Of a stretch of DNA of 64,000 nucleotides, positions 28,445 to 36,043 are shown piece after piece. Positions within the stretch are counted from its first letter, which is position 1; each line of letters starts with the position of its first letter. Source of the stretch: Thermotoga sp. Mc24 (GTDB lineage Bacteria > Thermotogota > Thermotogae > Thermotogales > Thermotogaceae); the NCBI RefSeq assembly GCF_000784835.1, contig NZ_JSFH01000012.1:62001-126000 (forward strand). Reading direction: 5' to 3'. The notes below the pieces were generated by a model, which was not told the DNA's origin, did no database searches, and was given only the letters and a program-made list of their open reading frames with translations. The position numbers and the translations under genes were made by a program.

Positions 28445-28486
28445 CACAAAGGCTTTTGTGAAAAAAGTGAAGAGGTTCACCTTTTT
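28445..28486. terminator. Hairpins with U-tract between tatD and the cysteine operon
   Basis: Two short hairpins: CACAAA/TTTGTG (28445-28460), then GTGAA/TTCAC with a GAGG loop flanked by A and T runs (about 28461-28486). The second looks like a weak intrinsic terminator on the plus strand. No upstream plus-strand gene ends here, so a regulatory role is also possible. Confidence 0.35.
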
Positions 28487-28503
28487 GTGATGAAAAGGTT
28501 TCT

Positions 28504-28531
28504 TTGACCTTAACAATTAGGTTGATATAAT
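28504..28531 (+). promoter_or_regulatory. Sigma-70 promoter of the cysteine operon
   Basis: TTGACC (28504-28509), a 16-nt spacer and TATAAT (28526-28531). Transcription would begin near 28538-28540, about 25 nt before the leader ORF. No long 5' UTR, T-box or riboswitch fits in that space. Confidence 0.75.
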
Positions 28532-28564
28532 TCTATTGGATCAAACGATCTGGAGGTGGTGGAT

Positions 28565-28624
28565 ATGGTATCGGGATGCGGTTGTTGTTCAGAAAGGTTG
28601 GTGAGTTCTTCAGGGATTTCGTGA
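28565..28624 (+). CDS. Cysteine leader peptide upstream of cysE
   Basis: A 19-codon ORF, MVSGCGCCSERLVSSSGIS, with three Cys codons in four positions (TGC GGT TGT TGT). It has the best ribosome site in the region, GGAGGT seven nt before its ATG. Its TGA overlaps a GTG start of cysE as GTGA. This is the layout of a translation-coupled leader: ribosome stalling on scarce Cys-tRNA, or efficient read-through, would change cysE translation. Cys-rich leader peptides upstream of cysteine genes are known in actinobacteria. No alternative hairpin terminator is evident inside it. Confidence 0.65.
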   Translation: MVSGCGCCSERLVSSSGIS

Positions 28625-29238
28625 GTATTTTCAAGCACATATCAGAGGATCTTGAGATGTACCTCAAGCTCGATCCCGCCGCAGAGAGTAAGCTTCAGGT
28701 GTTTTTCTTCTACGCTTCCTTCCAGGGTCTTATGTGGTACAGATTCGCTCATTTCTTCTACAAGTGGAAATTGAAAGTCCTCGCCTACCTCATTTATTAC
28801 TTTGTGCGTGTTGTGTTCTCCATGGACATCCATCCAGCGGCAAGAATCGCTCCGGGAGTGGTGATAGACCACGGTATCGGTGTGGTCATCGGAAGCACCG
28901 CCTCGGTGGGAAGGGGAACGCTCATCTACCACGGAGTCACTCTCGGGACGAGAAAGCCGTGCTCCGGAAAAAGACACCCTGACGTGGGTGAGAACGTGAT
29001 GATTGGAACGGGAGCGAAGATCCTCGGCCCGATAAGAGTTGGAAACAACGCCGTTGTGGGTGCGAACGCGGTCGTCCTTGAGGATGTTCCAGACGGAGCC
29101 GTTGTCGTAGGTGTTCCTGCAAGAATAGTCAAGTGGAGGAGGGATTTCTGCGATGATGGAAAGACTGATAGGGAGCACTCCTATAGTGAGGCTCGATTCG
29201 ATAGACTCGAGAATATTCTTGAAACTGGAAAAGAATAA
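28621..29238 (+). CDS. cysE: Serine O-acetyltransferase
   Basis: A left-handed beta-helix acyltransferase: a helical N-terminus with DPAAESKLQVFF, then hexapeptide repeats (HPAARIAPGVVIDHGIGVVIG..., with the catalytic DH pair) and VVVGVPARIVKW. It makes O-acetylserine from serine and acetyl-CoA for the adjacent cysK. I prefer the GTG at 28621 (205 residues): it gives the family's usual 18-20 residues before DPAA, has AGGG five nt upstream, and overlaps the leader stop. The ATG at 28576 (220 residues) is the longer alternative but has no nearby site of its own. The 3' end overlaps cysK by 86 nt. Confidence 0.9.
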   Translation: MSIFKHISEDLEMYLKLDPAAESKLQVFFFYASFQGLMWYRFAHFFYKWKLKVLAYLIYYFVRVVFSMDIHPAARIAPGVVIDHGIGVVIGSTASVGRGTLIYHGVTLGTRKPCSGKRHPDVGENVMIGTGAKILGPIRVGNNAVVGANAVVLEDVPDGAVVVGVPARIVKWRRDFCDDGKTDREHSYSEARFDRLENILETGKE

Positions 29239-30028
29239 TCCCGGTGGCAGTGTAAAGGACAGGCCCGCCCTCTTCATGATTCTCGATGCGGAAAGAAGAG
29301 ACCTTCTCAGGAACGGCATCGTGGAGCCAACGAGCGGCAACATGGGAATCGCCATAGCGATGATTGGAGCAAAGAGAGGACACAGAGTGATCCTCACGAT
29401 GCCCGAGACCATGAGTGTTGAGAGAAGAAAGGTCCTGAAAATGCTCGGGGCGGAACTCGTTCTCACACCAGGGGAACTGGGAATGAAGGGTGCCGTGGAA
29501 AAAGCGATAGAGATATCCAAAGAAACCGGTGCACACATGCTCAACCAGTTCGAAAATCCCTACAACGTCTACTCTCACCAGTTCACCACAGGTCCGGAGA
29601 TCCTCAAACAGATGGACTATCGGATAGACGCCTTCGTTGCGGGAGTGGGAACGGGAGGTACGATCAGCGGAGTGGGAAGGGTTTTGAAAGGCTTTTTTGG
29701 AAACGAAGTGAAGATAGTAGCGGTGGAACCAGCGAAATCTCCCGTTCTCTCTGGAGGCCAGCCGGGAAAACACGCCATCCAGGGCATAGGAGCGGGCTTT
29801 GTTCCGAAGATCCTGGACAGATCCGTGATTGACGAAGTGATCACCGTGGAGGACGAAGAGGCCTACGAGATGGCGAGATACCTCGCAAAGAAAGAGGGAC
29901 TCCTTGTGGGAATCTCCTCCGGTGCCAACGTCGCAGCCGCTCTGAAGGTAGCCCAGAAACTCGGGCCAGACGCGAGGGTCGTGACCGTTGCACCGGACCA
30001 CGCGGAAAGATACCTGAGTATCCTATGA
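29153..30028 (+). CDS. cysK: Cysteine synthase (O-acetylserine sulfhydrylase)
   Basis: A 291-residue fold-type II PLP enzyme. Lys35 in NNPGGSVKDR binds PLP, PTSGNMG (59-65) is the substrate loop, and GTGGTISGVGR binds phosphate. It combines O-acetylserine with sulfide. The gene starts inside cysE, an 86-nt out-of-frame overlap that seems real because both ends are conserved coding. Members acting on O-phosphoserine or cystathionine share the fold; the cysE partner favours O-acetylserine. Slightly shorter than typical CysK (about 305-320). Confidence 0.94.
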   Translation: MMERLIGSTPIVRLDSIDSRIFLKLEKNNPGGSVKDRPALFMILDAERRDLLRNGIVEPTSGNMGIAIAMIGAKRGHRVILTMPETMSVERRKVLKMLGAELVLTPGELGMKGAVEKAIEISKETGAHMLNQFENPYNVYSHQFTTGPEILKQMDYRIDAFVAGVGTGGTISGVGRVLKGFFGNEVKIVAVEPAKSPVLSGGQPGKHAIQGIGAGFVPKILDRSVIDEVITVEDEEAYEMARYLAKKEGLLVGISSGANVAAALKVAQKLGPDARVVTVAPDHAERYLSIL

Positions 30029-30456
30029 AGGGAACTTACATTCTGCTTTTGAAACTCGAAGAGAGTGTTGCTTTGAGGTATGGAAAGAAAACATCTCATC
30101 TGGAACCAGGTTACTACGCCTACGTAGGATCCGCGATGGGGGGATTCTTCAAGAGGATCCCCCGTTATTTTCTCGGTCCTAAAAAGAAACACTGGCACAT
30201 CGACTACCTGCTGGATCACGCACAGATCGCCGGGTTGATAATGTTCAGCGGAAGAAATATCGAAGAGGAGATCTCGAATGTGTTATCATATCATTTTGAA
30301 GGAATAGAGAGCTTCGGTGCGAGTGACCTCAGGGTGAAAACCAACCTCTACCGCGTTGATCCCGACAAACTCTTTTCTCTTCTGGGGGGGTTCCGTGAGA
30401 ATAGAGATACTCGACGGGCACAGAAACATAGGGGGAAACAAGATCAGAGTGGTTGA
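30025..30456 (+). CDS. DUF123 / GIY-YIG-like protein
   Basis: A 143-residue protein with the DUF123 pattern: GTYILLLKLEE at the start, a Gly-Tyr-Tyr-Ala-Tyr-Val-Gly-Ser-Ala GIY-YIG-type core near residues 29-37, and KKHWHIDYLLDH. DUF123 occurs alone or fused to endonuclease III in archaea and thermophiles. A nuclease role is suspected, not shown. It overlaps cysK by 4 nt. Its last 20 residues (RRAQKHRGKQDQSG) lie over the start of the next gene and are probably not conserved. Confidence 0.8.
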   Translation: MKGTYILLLKLEESVALRYGKKTSHLEPGYYAYVGSAMGGFFKRIPRYFLGPKKKHWHIDYLLDHAQIAGLIMFSGRNIEEEISNVLSYHFEGIESFGASDLRVKTNLYRVDPDKLFSLLGGFRENRDTRRAQKHRGKQDQSG

Positions 30457-31963
30457 TTCTGAGAACGACGGTTTTCTGCTGGATTTTGGATTGAACTTTT
30501 CCAGATGGGGAGAGTTCTTCGAGGAGTTTTTGAACCCCAGAACAGGTAAGATCCTTCATGACCTGCTGAAGCTCGAAATGGTTCCCCGGCTCAACATTTA
30601 CAGGGACGACCTCTTCGATGGAAAGTTCGAAGATCCTGTGAACCACGCCTTTCTTTTTTTGAGCCATGCGCATGCGGATCACACCGGAATGGTGGGCCTC
30701 ATAGACGAAAAGATCCCCCTCCTCATGACCGGCGAAACCTTCGCTGTGATGAGAGCCAGTGTGTACACGAGCAACTCAAACGTTCTGACTCAGCTCGGTG
30801 GAAAGAAAAGAAGAAGGGTCTCAGATAAAGATCTGGAAAACGGAATCCGCGAAGACCTCACGGTGAGCCCGGGAAATTCGAAGAGCGCGGAAAGATTGAC
30901 AAGACGCGTTTCTTTTCCTAAAGAGGTCGAACTCAACGACGATTCAACTGTTGTCGATATGAACTCCCTGTGGAAGAACGAGCTGTTCGTTGAACCTGTG
31001 TACCACTCCGTCATAGGAGCCGCGGGCCTTGCGGCAAGGGTGGACGATCTCTGGCTCGCTTACACCGGAGACTTCAGAACGGGTCCCGAGACAGCAGAAG
31101 AAGAGCGCTACTGGCTGGACACTCTCGGTGAAAAGAGACTCGCGCTTTCTCTCAGGACCTCGAGATTTTTTGAGAATCTGAAAGACAAGCGCCCGCTCGT
31201 TCTCATCGTTGAGGGAACCAGAGTCACGAGGGAAGAGAACGTGGAGAACACGGAAAAGGACGTCTTCGAAAACGCGATGAGAGTTTTCAGGGGGACGAAG
31301 AATCTGATACTCGTAGATTTTCCCATCAGACACCTGGAGAGGCTCTTCACCTTCCTTAAGGTCTGCATGGAAAACGACAGAAGACTCGTTCTCATGCCAA
31401 AAGACTACGCCTATCTTCTCGAGATGGAACGAGTGGAACCACTCTGGAAGCTGACGGATGAGGAAAGGTCCTTCGTTCGTGTGTACCACCCCGGGAAGGT
31501 CACCTACATAAACCTCGAAAAAGACGCACTGCTTCGAGCCAGAGAGGAAGGGATCCTTCTCTCACCAGAGGAGATAAACCTGCATCCAGAAAAACACACC
31601 ATGGTTGCGGGATACTGGGACTTCCCGCACATCCTCGATCTCGACGAAAGAGTTCTGAACGGCGCCGTCTATATCCACTCAACGAGCGAAGCCTACACGG
31701 AAGAGCAGGAGATCGACGCAAGGCGCTTCATGAACTGGCTCAGGTACTTCAACATAGTTCCTTTCGGTATAAGAGAAGTGAACGGAAACATCGTCTTCAC
31801 AAAAGAGTTCCACGCCTCGGGCCACGTTTCTCCTCAGGGTCTGGAAAAGATTTTGAACGAACTGAACCCGGATTACATAGTGCCCGTTCACACCCTGAAT
31901 CCGGGCTGGTTCGTCGAGCGCTGGGATGAAAGGGTCTTACTTGAGAATGTGATTGTGTTATAA
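30395..31963 (+). CDS. Beta-CASP-like metallo-beta-lactamase RNase-type protein
   Basis: A 522-residue protein. The metal-binding SHAHADHTG (H91, H93, D95, H96) follows an unusual long N-terminal region. YTGDFRTGP supplies the next ligand, and the C-terminal HASGHVSPQGLEKILNELNPDYIVPVHT is very like RNase J and other RNA-processing beta-CASP enzymes. This suggests a nuclease, but the substrate is unknown. The start at GTG 30395 lies after GGGGGG; it overlaps the DUF123 gene by 62 nt. It is followed after 33 nt by acpP. Confidence 0.82.
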   Translation: MRIEILDGHRNIGGNKIRVVDSENDGFLLDFGLNFSRWGEFFEEFLNPRTGKILHDLLKLEMVPRLNIYRDDLFDGKFEDPVNHAFLFLSHAHADHTGMVGLIDEKIPLLMTGETFAVMRASVYTSNSNVLTQLGGKKRRRVSDKDLENGIREDLTVSPGNSKSAERLTRRVSFPKEVELNDDSTVVDMNSLWKNELFVEPVYHSVIGAAGLAARVDDLWLAYTGDFRTGPETAEEERYWLDTLGEKRLALSLRTSRFFENLKDKRPLVLIVEGTRVTREENVENTEKDVFENAMRVFRGTKNLILVDFPIRHLERLFTFLKVCMENDRRLVLMPKDYAYLLEMERVEPLWKLTDEERSFVRVYHPGKVTYINLEKDALLRAREEGILLSPEEINLHPEKHTMVAGYWDFPHILDLDERVLNGAVYIHSTSEAYTEEQEIDARRFMNWLRYFNIVPFGIREVNGNIVFTKEFHASGHVSPQGLEKILNELNPDYIVPVHTLNPGWFVERWDERVLLENVIVL

Positions 31964-31996
31964 TTTTTTTCGACACTTCTAAGAGGAGGTGGAAAA

Positions 31997-32242
31997 GTGG
32001 CGAGCAGAGAGGAGATCTTTTCAAAGGTGAAGAGCATAATCTCTGAAAAACTCGGAGTGGATGAGTCACAGGTCACAGAGGAGGCAAAACTCATAGACGA
32101 TCTCGGTGCGGATTCCCTCGACCTCGTTGATCTCGTGATGGATTTCGAAAGCGAGTTCGGTGTAAAGGTGGATGACGCCGATCTTGAAAAGATCTCAACG
32201 GTCGGCGACATCGTCAGCTACATTGAAAAGAAATTGGGGTGA
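31997..32242 (+). CDS. acpP: Acyl carrier protein
   Basis: An 81-residue ACP. Ser40 in GADSLDLVDLVM carries 4'-phosphopantetheine, added by AcpS (gene at 5536). It shuttles fatty acyl chains. It is strongly acidic, as expected. The GTG start follows AGGAGGTGG. It is the last gene of the plus-strand run from cysE and ends at a strong terminator; no other fatty-acid genes are next to it. Confidence 0.96.
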   Translation: MASREEIFSKVKSIISEKLGVDESQVTEEAKLIDDLGADSLDLVDLVMDFESEFGVKVDDADLEKISTVGDIVSYIEKKLG

Positions 32243-32260
32243 GCTCGCTCACCCCTTTTC
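32236..32260. terminator. Terminator after acpP
   Basis: A nearly perfect stem, GGGGTGAGC/GCTCACCCC, followed by TTTTC, overlaps the acpP stop. The NYN-nuclease gene ends inside the stem on the other strand, so it may serve both convergent transcripts. Confidence 0.85.
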
Positions 32261-33184
32261 TATCTCCTCCGGTGTTAGGACCCTAACCCTCCTGGGAAGA
32301 CCGTGATCTCTGAACCTGTCACCGCTCAGAACCACCGCGTCCATGGTGTTCGCAAGGGAGATGATGAGGCCATCCGCTGGAGATTCGAAGAGAACGTTCG
32401 GAGAGTTTTTCCACCTTTCGAATCCCTTCCTCTCGTGAACTGGCAGCACGAACTCCGCGTTCCTGTCGAAAACGATCCTGTAGGGAAAGAAGAACTCCCT
32501 GAAAACAGCAAGCCTCTCAAACACCTCGTAGATGTAAGAGACGGAGAGTCCTCCACGCCAGAGCAGGTTGCTTCCATCGATGACGATCGGTGCAGAAGGG
32601 TTTCTGATGATGGCAGAAAGAATGTACGGGTGAACGTTCAGCGTTCTCACGGATTCCTTTCCTCGAAGATCGAGCAAGGAGTAGAAGTATCTCAACTCCT
32701 CAATCTCACTCTCTGATAGTTTCTCAATCGAAAGGTTTCGAACTCTCTCCAGAAGATCCGTGTTCTCTCTTTTTTCTTCCTCTTCTTCCGCTTCTTCGAG
32801 ATGAAGGTAGAGCTCCATGAAATCCTTCTTTCCAAGTTTCACCCTAAGTCTGTTGGCTTCTTCGATGAACTCTTTCACGCTTTCGGCTTTCAGCCTCTTT
32901 TTGAGCCTCTCTGAAGGAAGGGGATACTTCTTCGGCAGGTACCAGAAGAGGATCTCAAGAGTGTCTATCTCACTCACTCCAAGGAGTTTCGAAGAAAGCT
33001 TCAAGTTCCCCTTCACGGCCTCCTTGATAGCAAGCTCAAAGATGTCAGCCGGCACGTCCACCCTGGAAAGCTCTCCAAGGAAGATTCCTCTCAGTATATT
33101 CAGGTCTTTCTCCTTCCAGCCTCTTCTTTTGAGAAGACTCAGAAAATCCTGCCTTGCCTCAAGAAGAACCTGTTTCATCTGCAT
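32249..33184 (-). CDS. NYN/PIN-like ribonuclease domain protein
   Basis: A 311-residue protein. About 190 helical residues precede a PIN-like domain of the NYN/Zc3h12a type: Asp203 in IVIDGSNLLWRGG, then Asp240, Asp271 (SPADGLI), and the LSGDRFRDHGLP block with Asp290/Asp293. This acidic cluster binds Mg and cleaves RNA in relatives. The N-terminal half has no match that I know. Its start overlaps the end of the SAM hydrolase gene by 10 nt, so they are coexpressed. Target RNAs are unknown. Confidence 0.78.
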   Translation of the reverse strand: MQMKQVLLEARQDFLSLLKRRGWKEKDLNILRGIFLGELSRVDVPADIFELAIKEAVKGNLKLSSKLLGVSEIDTLEILFWYLPKKYPLPSERLKKRLKAESVKEFIEEANRLRVKLGKKDFMELYLHLEEAEEEEEKRENTDLLERVRNLSIEKLSESEIEELRYFYSLLDLRGKESVRTLNVHPYILSAIIRNPSAPIVIDGSNLLWRGGLSVSYIYEVFERLAVFREFFFPYRIVFDRNAEFVLPVHERKGFERWKNSPNVLFESPADGLIISLANTMDAVVLSGDRFRDHGLPRRVRVLTPEEIEKG

Positions 33185-33966
33185 ATCTCGATCTCGTCTC
33201 CTTCTTTAACCGAAAGCACCTGACTCGCGTCTCCCAGATTCACGGCGATTTCGAGGAAACCTGCGCTGTCTGGATGAACGAGCAGTTCTCCCGTGTCCAC
33301 ATCTCCGAAGGCCTTCGCGACAGCCGCTTTGAACTCTTTTCTTCCCACTCTCACTCTCACCACGTCGTCGAAATCCACACTGAGCTTCAAAAAGAGATCG
33401 AAGGGAATGTTCGTCGACACGTTTCCGAAGGTGTCAACTATCGCCACTTCTCCGATGACTTTCTCGTTCTCGACAACAGGCTTTCTCATCTTGAGAACCT
33501 CGTACGAGAGCAGTCTGTCTCCCACTCTCTCCAGCGGAAGTCCCATGTCGAGGTGGGCGGCAACCGGTGCGAAGATGTCCCTTCCGTGGAAAGTGAAGGA
33601 AGGATTCTTCTTGTAGAAGAGCTCTCTGTTCTCTATCTCTCTGATCTCGGCAACTCCGTATTCTTCAGCTACAACCGTGAGAACTCCGTTGTCGGGTGCC
33701 ACGAAGTACTGGTCGTTCTTGGTCTTCATCACGATCGCCTTTCTTGAAGTTCCAACGCCGTAGTCGACAACCACAAGAAAGACGGTGGAAGGAGGAAAAT
33801 CGAGGGAGGCTCTGTAGAGAACGTGACTCGCCTTTCTCACGTTGAAAGGTTCTACTTCGTGCGTGATGTCGATGATCTCCGCGGAGGGGTTTATCCTCTT
33901 GATCACCGCCTTCGCGACTCCCACGTAGTGACTCTTCAAGCCCCAGTCTGTGAGAAATCCGATCAT
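33175..33966 (-). CDS. SAM hydrolase (SAM hydroxide adenosyltransferase, DUF62)
   Basis: A 263-residue protein of the SAM hydrolase/fluorinase superfamily. It has the N-terminal FLTDWGLKSHYVGVAK, the TFHGRDIFAP segment, and the second-domain NIPF and VHPDSAGFLEIAVN blocks. DUF62 enzymes split S-adenosylmethionine to adenosine and methionine using water. The physiological need is unclear, though SAM also feeds SpeD nearby. The ATG follows GGGGGGAGAAAG. A -10-like TATAAT lies upstream on the minus strand at 34013-34018. Confidence 0.9.
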   Translation of the reverse strand: MIGFLTDWGLKSHYVGVAKAVIKRINPSAEIIDITHEVEPFNVRKASHVLYRASLDFPPSTVFLVVVDYGVGTSRKAIVMKTKNDQYFVAPDNGVLTVVAEEYGVAEIREIENRELFYKKNPSFTFHGRDIFAPVAAHLDMGLPLERVGDRLLSYEVLKMRKPVVENEKVIGEVAIVDTFGNVSTNIPFDLFLKLSVDFDDVVRVRVGRKEFKAAVAKAFGDVDTGELLVHPDSAGFLEIAVNLGDASQVLSVKEGDEIEICR

Positions 33967-34074
33967 CTTTCTCCCCCCAGATTTTTTGTTTGTTTATCTA
34001 CTTTATGGTATTATTATAACGAGAGTTATCATTTTCTTTTCGGATCCCGCCCGAGCCCGCCGGGTCGTGGGGAA

Positions 34075-34107
34075 AGAGAAAGGGGAGGGCCAGCCTCCCC
34101 TTTCTCT
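34075..34107 (-). terminator. Long hairpin after rubredoxin
   Basis: A perfect 14-bp stem, AGAGAAAGGGGAGG and its complement, with a five-base loop. It lies 19 nt downstream of the rubredoxin stop on the minus strand. The tail is TTCCCC and not a long U tract, so processing or 3'-end protection is possible besides termination. Confidence 0.75.
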
Positions 34108-34125
34108 GACGGTAAGACTTCCAGA

Positions 34126-34287
34126 TCACTCAACCGGTTCAAAATCCTCCTTCGAAGCTCCACAGAGCGGACAGACCCAGTCGTCTGGAAGATCCTCGAA
34201 GGGTGTCCCCGGTTCGATTCCGCTGTCGGGATCTCCTTGTTCAGGATCGTAGATGTAACCACAGAGTTTGCACCTGTACTTCTTCAC
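34126..34287 (-). CDS. Rubredoxin
   Basis: A 53-residue rubredoxin with the FeS4 site C6-x2-C9 and C39-x2-C42. It carries electrons to superoxide reductase or rubrerythrin, both encoded just upstream in the same operon. The GTG start at 34287 is chosen because GAGGTGA precedes it by five nt and it gives the standard family length; a longer frame would overlap the superoxide reductase stop. From memory it matches T. maritima rubredoxin closely. Confidence 0.96.
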
Positions 34288-34297
34288 AGAACTCACC

Positions 34298-34693
34298 TCA
34301 CTCTTCAACAGTGATCTTTTGACTGCTTTCCCAGAGGCCGTGTATGTTGCAGTAGGAGAGGGCTATGATCGTTCCCGATCTGTTCAATTTTACCACGGTT
34401 GTGACAGTAGGCTCTGTGTAAACAGCGCCGATGTTCGGCCCCTGAACGGACTCTCCGTGCGCGTTGAACTCGTACCTTCCCACCTCGTAAACGTATGGAT
34501 CACCATCAGGTTGGAAGAAAACTTTGATCCACCTGATGTGGTGTTCTGTTGTGTTCGGGTGCGGGATCTCCTTTCCCACGGTAACCACGATTTGAACTTT
34601 TTCGTCTTTTTTCACCTTCTCGGGTGCTTCTATGACCGGAACGTGCTTTTCCTTCTTGAAATCTTCCGTCTTGATGAAATCAGAAAGTTTCAT
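34298..34693 (-). CDS. Superoxide reductase (neelaredoxin/desulfoferrodoxin type)
   Basis: A 131-residue protein with the iron centre ligands of superoxide reductases: His in [10 protein letters not shown], the His residues of HPNTTEHHI, and Cys and His in YCNIHGLW. No N-terminal desulforedoxin Cys4 domain is present, so this is the one-iron neelaredoxin class. It reduces superoxide to peroxide with electrons from rubredoxin, whose gene lies 10 nt downstream. The ATG follows AAAGGAGGGATAGC. Confidence 0.95.
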
Positions 34694-34705
34694 GCTATCC
34701 CTCCT

Positions 34706-35218
34706 TTAGACCGAAAATTCTCTGTAGGCACTTCTGGGTGCACCGCAGACCGGGCACTTCTCTGGTGGTTCTCCCTCAACGGTGTGACCGCAGACAGGAC
34801 AGATGTAGATCTTCTCCGCCGTGTAGTCTTCTCCTTTTTCCACGAGTTCTTTGGCCTTTTTGTACATCTCCGCGTGGATCTTTTCGGCTTCCCAGGCGAA
34901 CTTGGTGCTTCTTTCCGCTCCTTTTTCTTCCTGGAACTGTGCGACGGTGTTGTAAACCGGGTACATCTCATCGATTTCGAAGGTTTCACCGTCGATGCAC
35001 TGCTGGACGTTTTCGGCCATCTCTTTGTAGATCTTTCCGAGTTCTCTGTAGTGGTTCCTTGCATGGACAAACTCAGCGTATGCGATCGCCCTGAAAAGAT
35101 TTGCGAGTTTTTTCAATCCCCTCTGCTCTGCCTCGTCCGCGAAGATCAGATATTTCATGTGGGCCATGCTCTCTCCCGCGAAGGCATCCTCGAGAAACTT
35201 CTTCGTCATTTCCTTCAT
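34706..35218 (-). CDS. Rubrerythrin
   Basis: A 170-residue protein. The N-terminal four-helix diiron domain carries ExxH-type pairs (EFVHARNHYRELGKIY and EKIHAEMYKKA). A C-terminal rubredoxin-like domain contains CPVCG...CPVCGA. It reduces hydrogen peroxide, the product of the adjacent superoxide reductase. It is first in the rubrerythrin-superoxide reductase-rubredoxin operon. The ATG follows GGGAGGTGAAAGG. Length is slightly under the usual 190. Confidence 0.95.
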   Translation of the reverse strand: MKEMTKKFLEDAFAGESMAHMKYLIFADEAEQRGLKKLANLFRAIAYAEFVHARNHYRELGKIYKEMAENVQQCIDGETFEIDEMYPVYNTVAQFQEEKGAERSTKFAWEAEKIHAEMYKKAKELVEKGEDYTAEKIYICPVCGHTVEGEPPEKCPVCGAPRSAYREFSV

Positions 35219-35264
35219 CCTTTCACCTCCCAGTATCTCGATTGATCCAAGATCATTTTACCAC

Positions 35265-35279
35265 ATAATTATAAATTGT
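35265..35279 (-). promoter_or_regulatory. -10 box of the oxygen-defence operon inside an AT-rich imperfect palindrome
   Basis: TATAAT on the minus strand (35268-35273) lies within AATTATAAATT, flanked by one-mismatch arms (ATAATT/AATTGT). The position and AT-rich symmetry recall PerR-type operators of peroxide genes, but spacing and arms are imperfect. No clear -35 box is seen. Confidence 0.4.
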
Positions 35280-35401
35280 AATGGTTTTGATTTTTTATCT
35301 TAAACTCTCGTTGAAAAAGCTTCATCGTTGCAATAAGATTGAACAGCTTTTGTTCTTATCGAGTGTTACCTTTTGTTAATTTGCGCAACACAAAATTAAC
35401 T

Positions 35402-35429
35402 TTGACAACGAAGGGGTGGTGGGTATAAT
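35402..35429 (+). promoter_or_regulatory. Promoter of the XRE-cupin/speD/speE transcript
   Basis: Consensus TTGACA (35402-35407), 16-nt spacer, TATAAT (35424-35429). It is the best promoter match in the window. Start of transcription would be near 35436, some 50 nt before the regulator gene. Confidence 0.85.
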
Positions 35430-35488
35430 AATGACTGTGATACTGAACAAGTTTGTCAACTATAGTGGTCAAAGGGGTTGGGAACTTT

Positions 35489-36019
35489 GTGAGGATCGGA
35501 GAAAAACTCAAGAAATTAAGGCTCTCAAGAGGACTCACACAGGAAGAACTCGCGGAGCGTACTGACCTTTCAAGAAGTTTCATTTCACAGCTCGAATCGG
35601 ACAAGACATCTCCATCTATCGATACTCTTGAAAGGATTCTGGAAGCGCTGGGCACAGATTTGAAGCACTTTTTTTCCGACGTGGAAGAAGAGAGGGTTGT
35701 GTTCAAAAAGGAAGAGAGGGTTCCGGTCTACGACGAGCCAGAAGGTGTGAAGAGTGAAATTCTGATGAGCGGTGTGGAAGACAAAGAGATCGATCCGATT
35801 CTTGTGACACTGGAACCCGGTGCGCAGACAGAAGAAGAATCGTACCACGAAGGTTCAGAGTTCGGTTTCGTGATTCAGGGAAAGATAGATCTTTACCTTG
35901 ACGACAAACGTTACAGATTGAAAGAGGGAGACTGTTTCTACTACAGAGCGGATAAGAAACATTACGTGAAGAATCCGGGAAAGAAGAAGGCGGTGTTACT
36001 CTGGATCATGATTGACTAA
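35489..36019 (+). CDS. XRE-family transcription regulator with cupin domain
   Basis: About 176 residues from GTG 35489 (the longer frame opens at 35453). The N-terminal helix-turn-helix (IGEKLKKLRLSRGLTQEELAERTDLSRSFISQLESDKTSPS) is followed by a linker and a C-terminal cupin fold (PGAQTEEESYHEGSEFGFVIQGKI...). This pairing occurs in PuuR-like regulators, where the cupin binds a small ligand. It is directly upstream of speD and speE in the same orientation with 24 nt to speD, so polyamine or SAM-linked control is a reasonable inference. Confidence 0.88.
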   Translation: MRIGEKLKKLRLSRGLTQEELAERTDLSRSFISQLESDKTSPSIDTLERILEALGTDLKHFFSDVEEERVVFKKEERVPVYDEPEGVKSEILMSGVEDKEIDPILVTLEPGAQTEEESYHEGSEFGFVIQGKIDLYLDDKRYRLKEGDCFYYRADKKHYVKNPGKKKAVLLWIMID

Positions 36020-36043
36020 AAATTTCAGAGGGGAGGGATTAAC

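Noticed and set aside
34029-34262. Minus-strand frame across the rubredoxin terminator
   Set aside because: It runs through a 14-bp hairpin and out of frame over rubredoxin; composition and lack of a ribosome site argue against coding.
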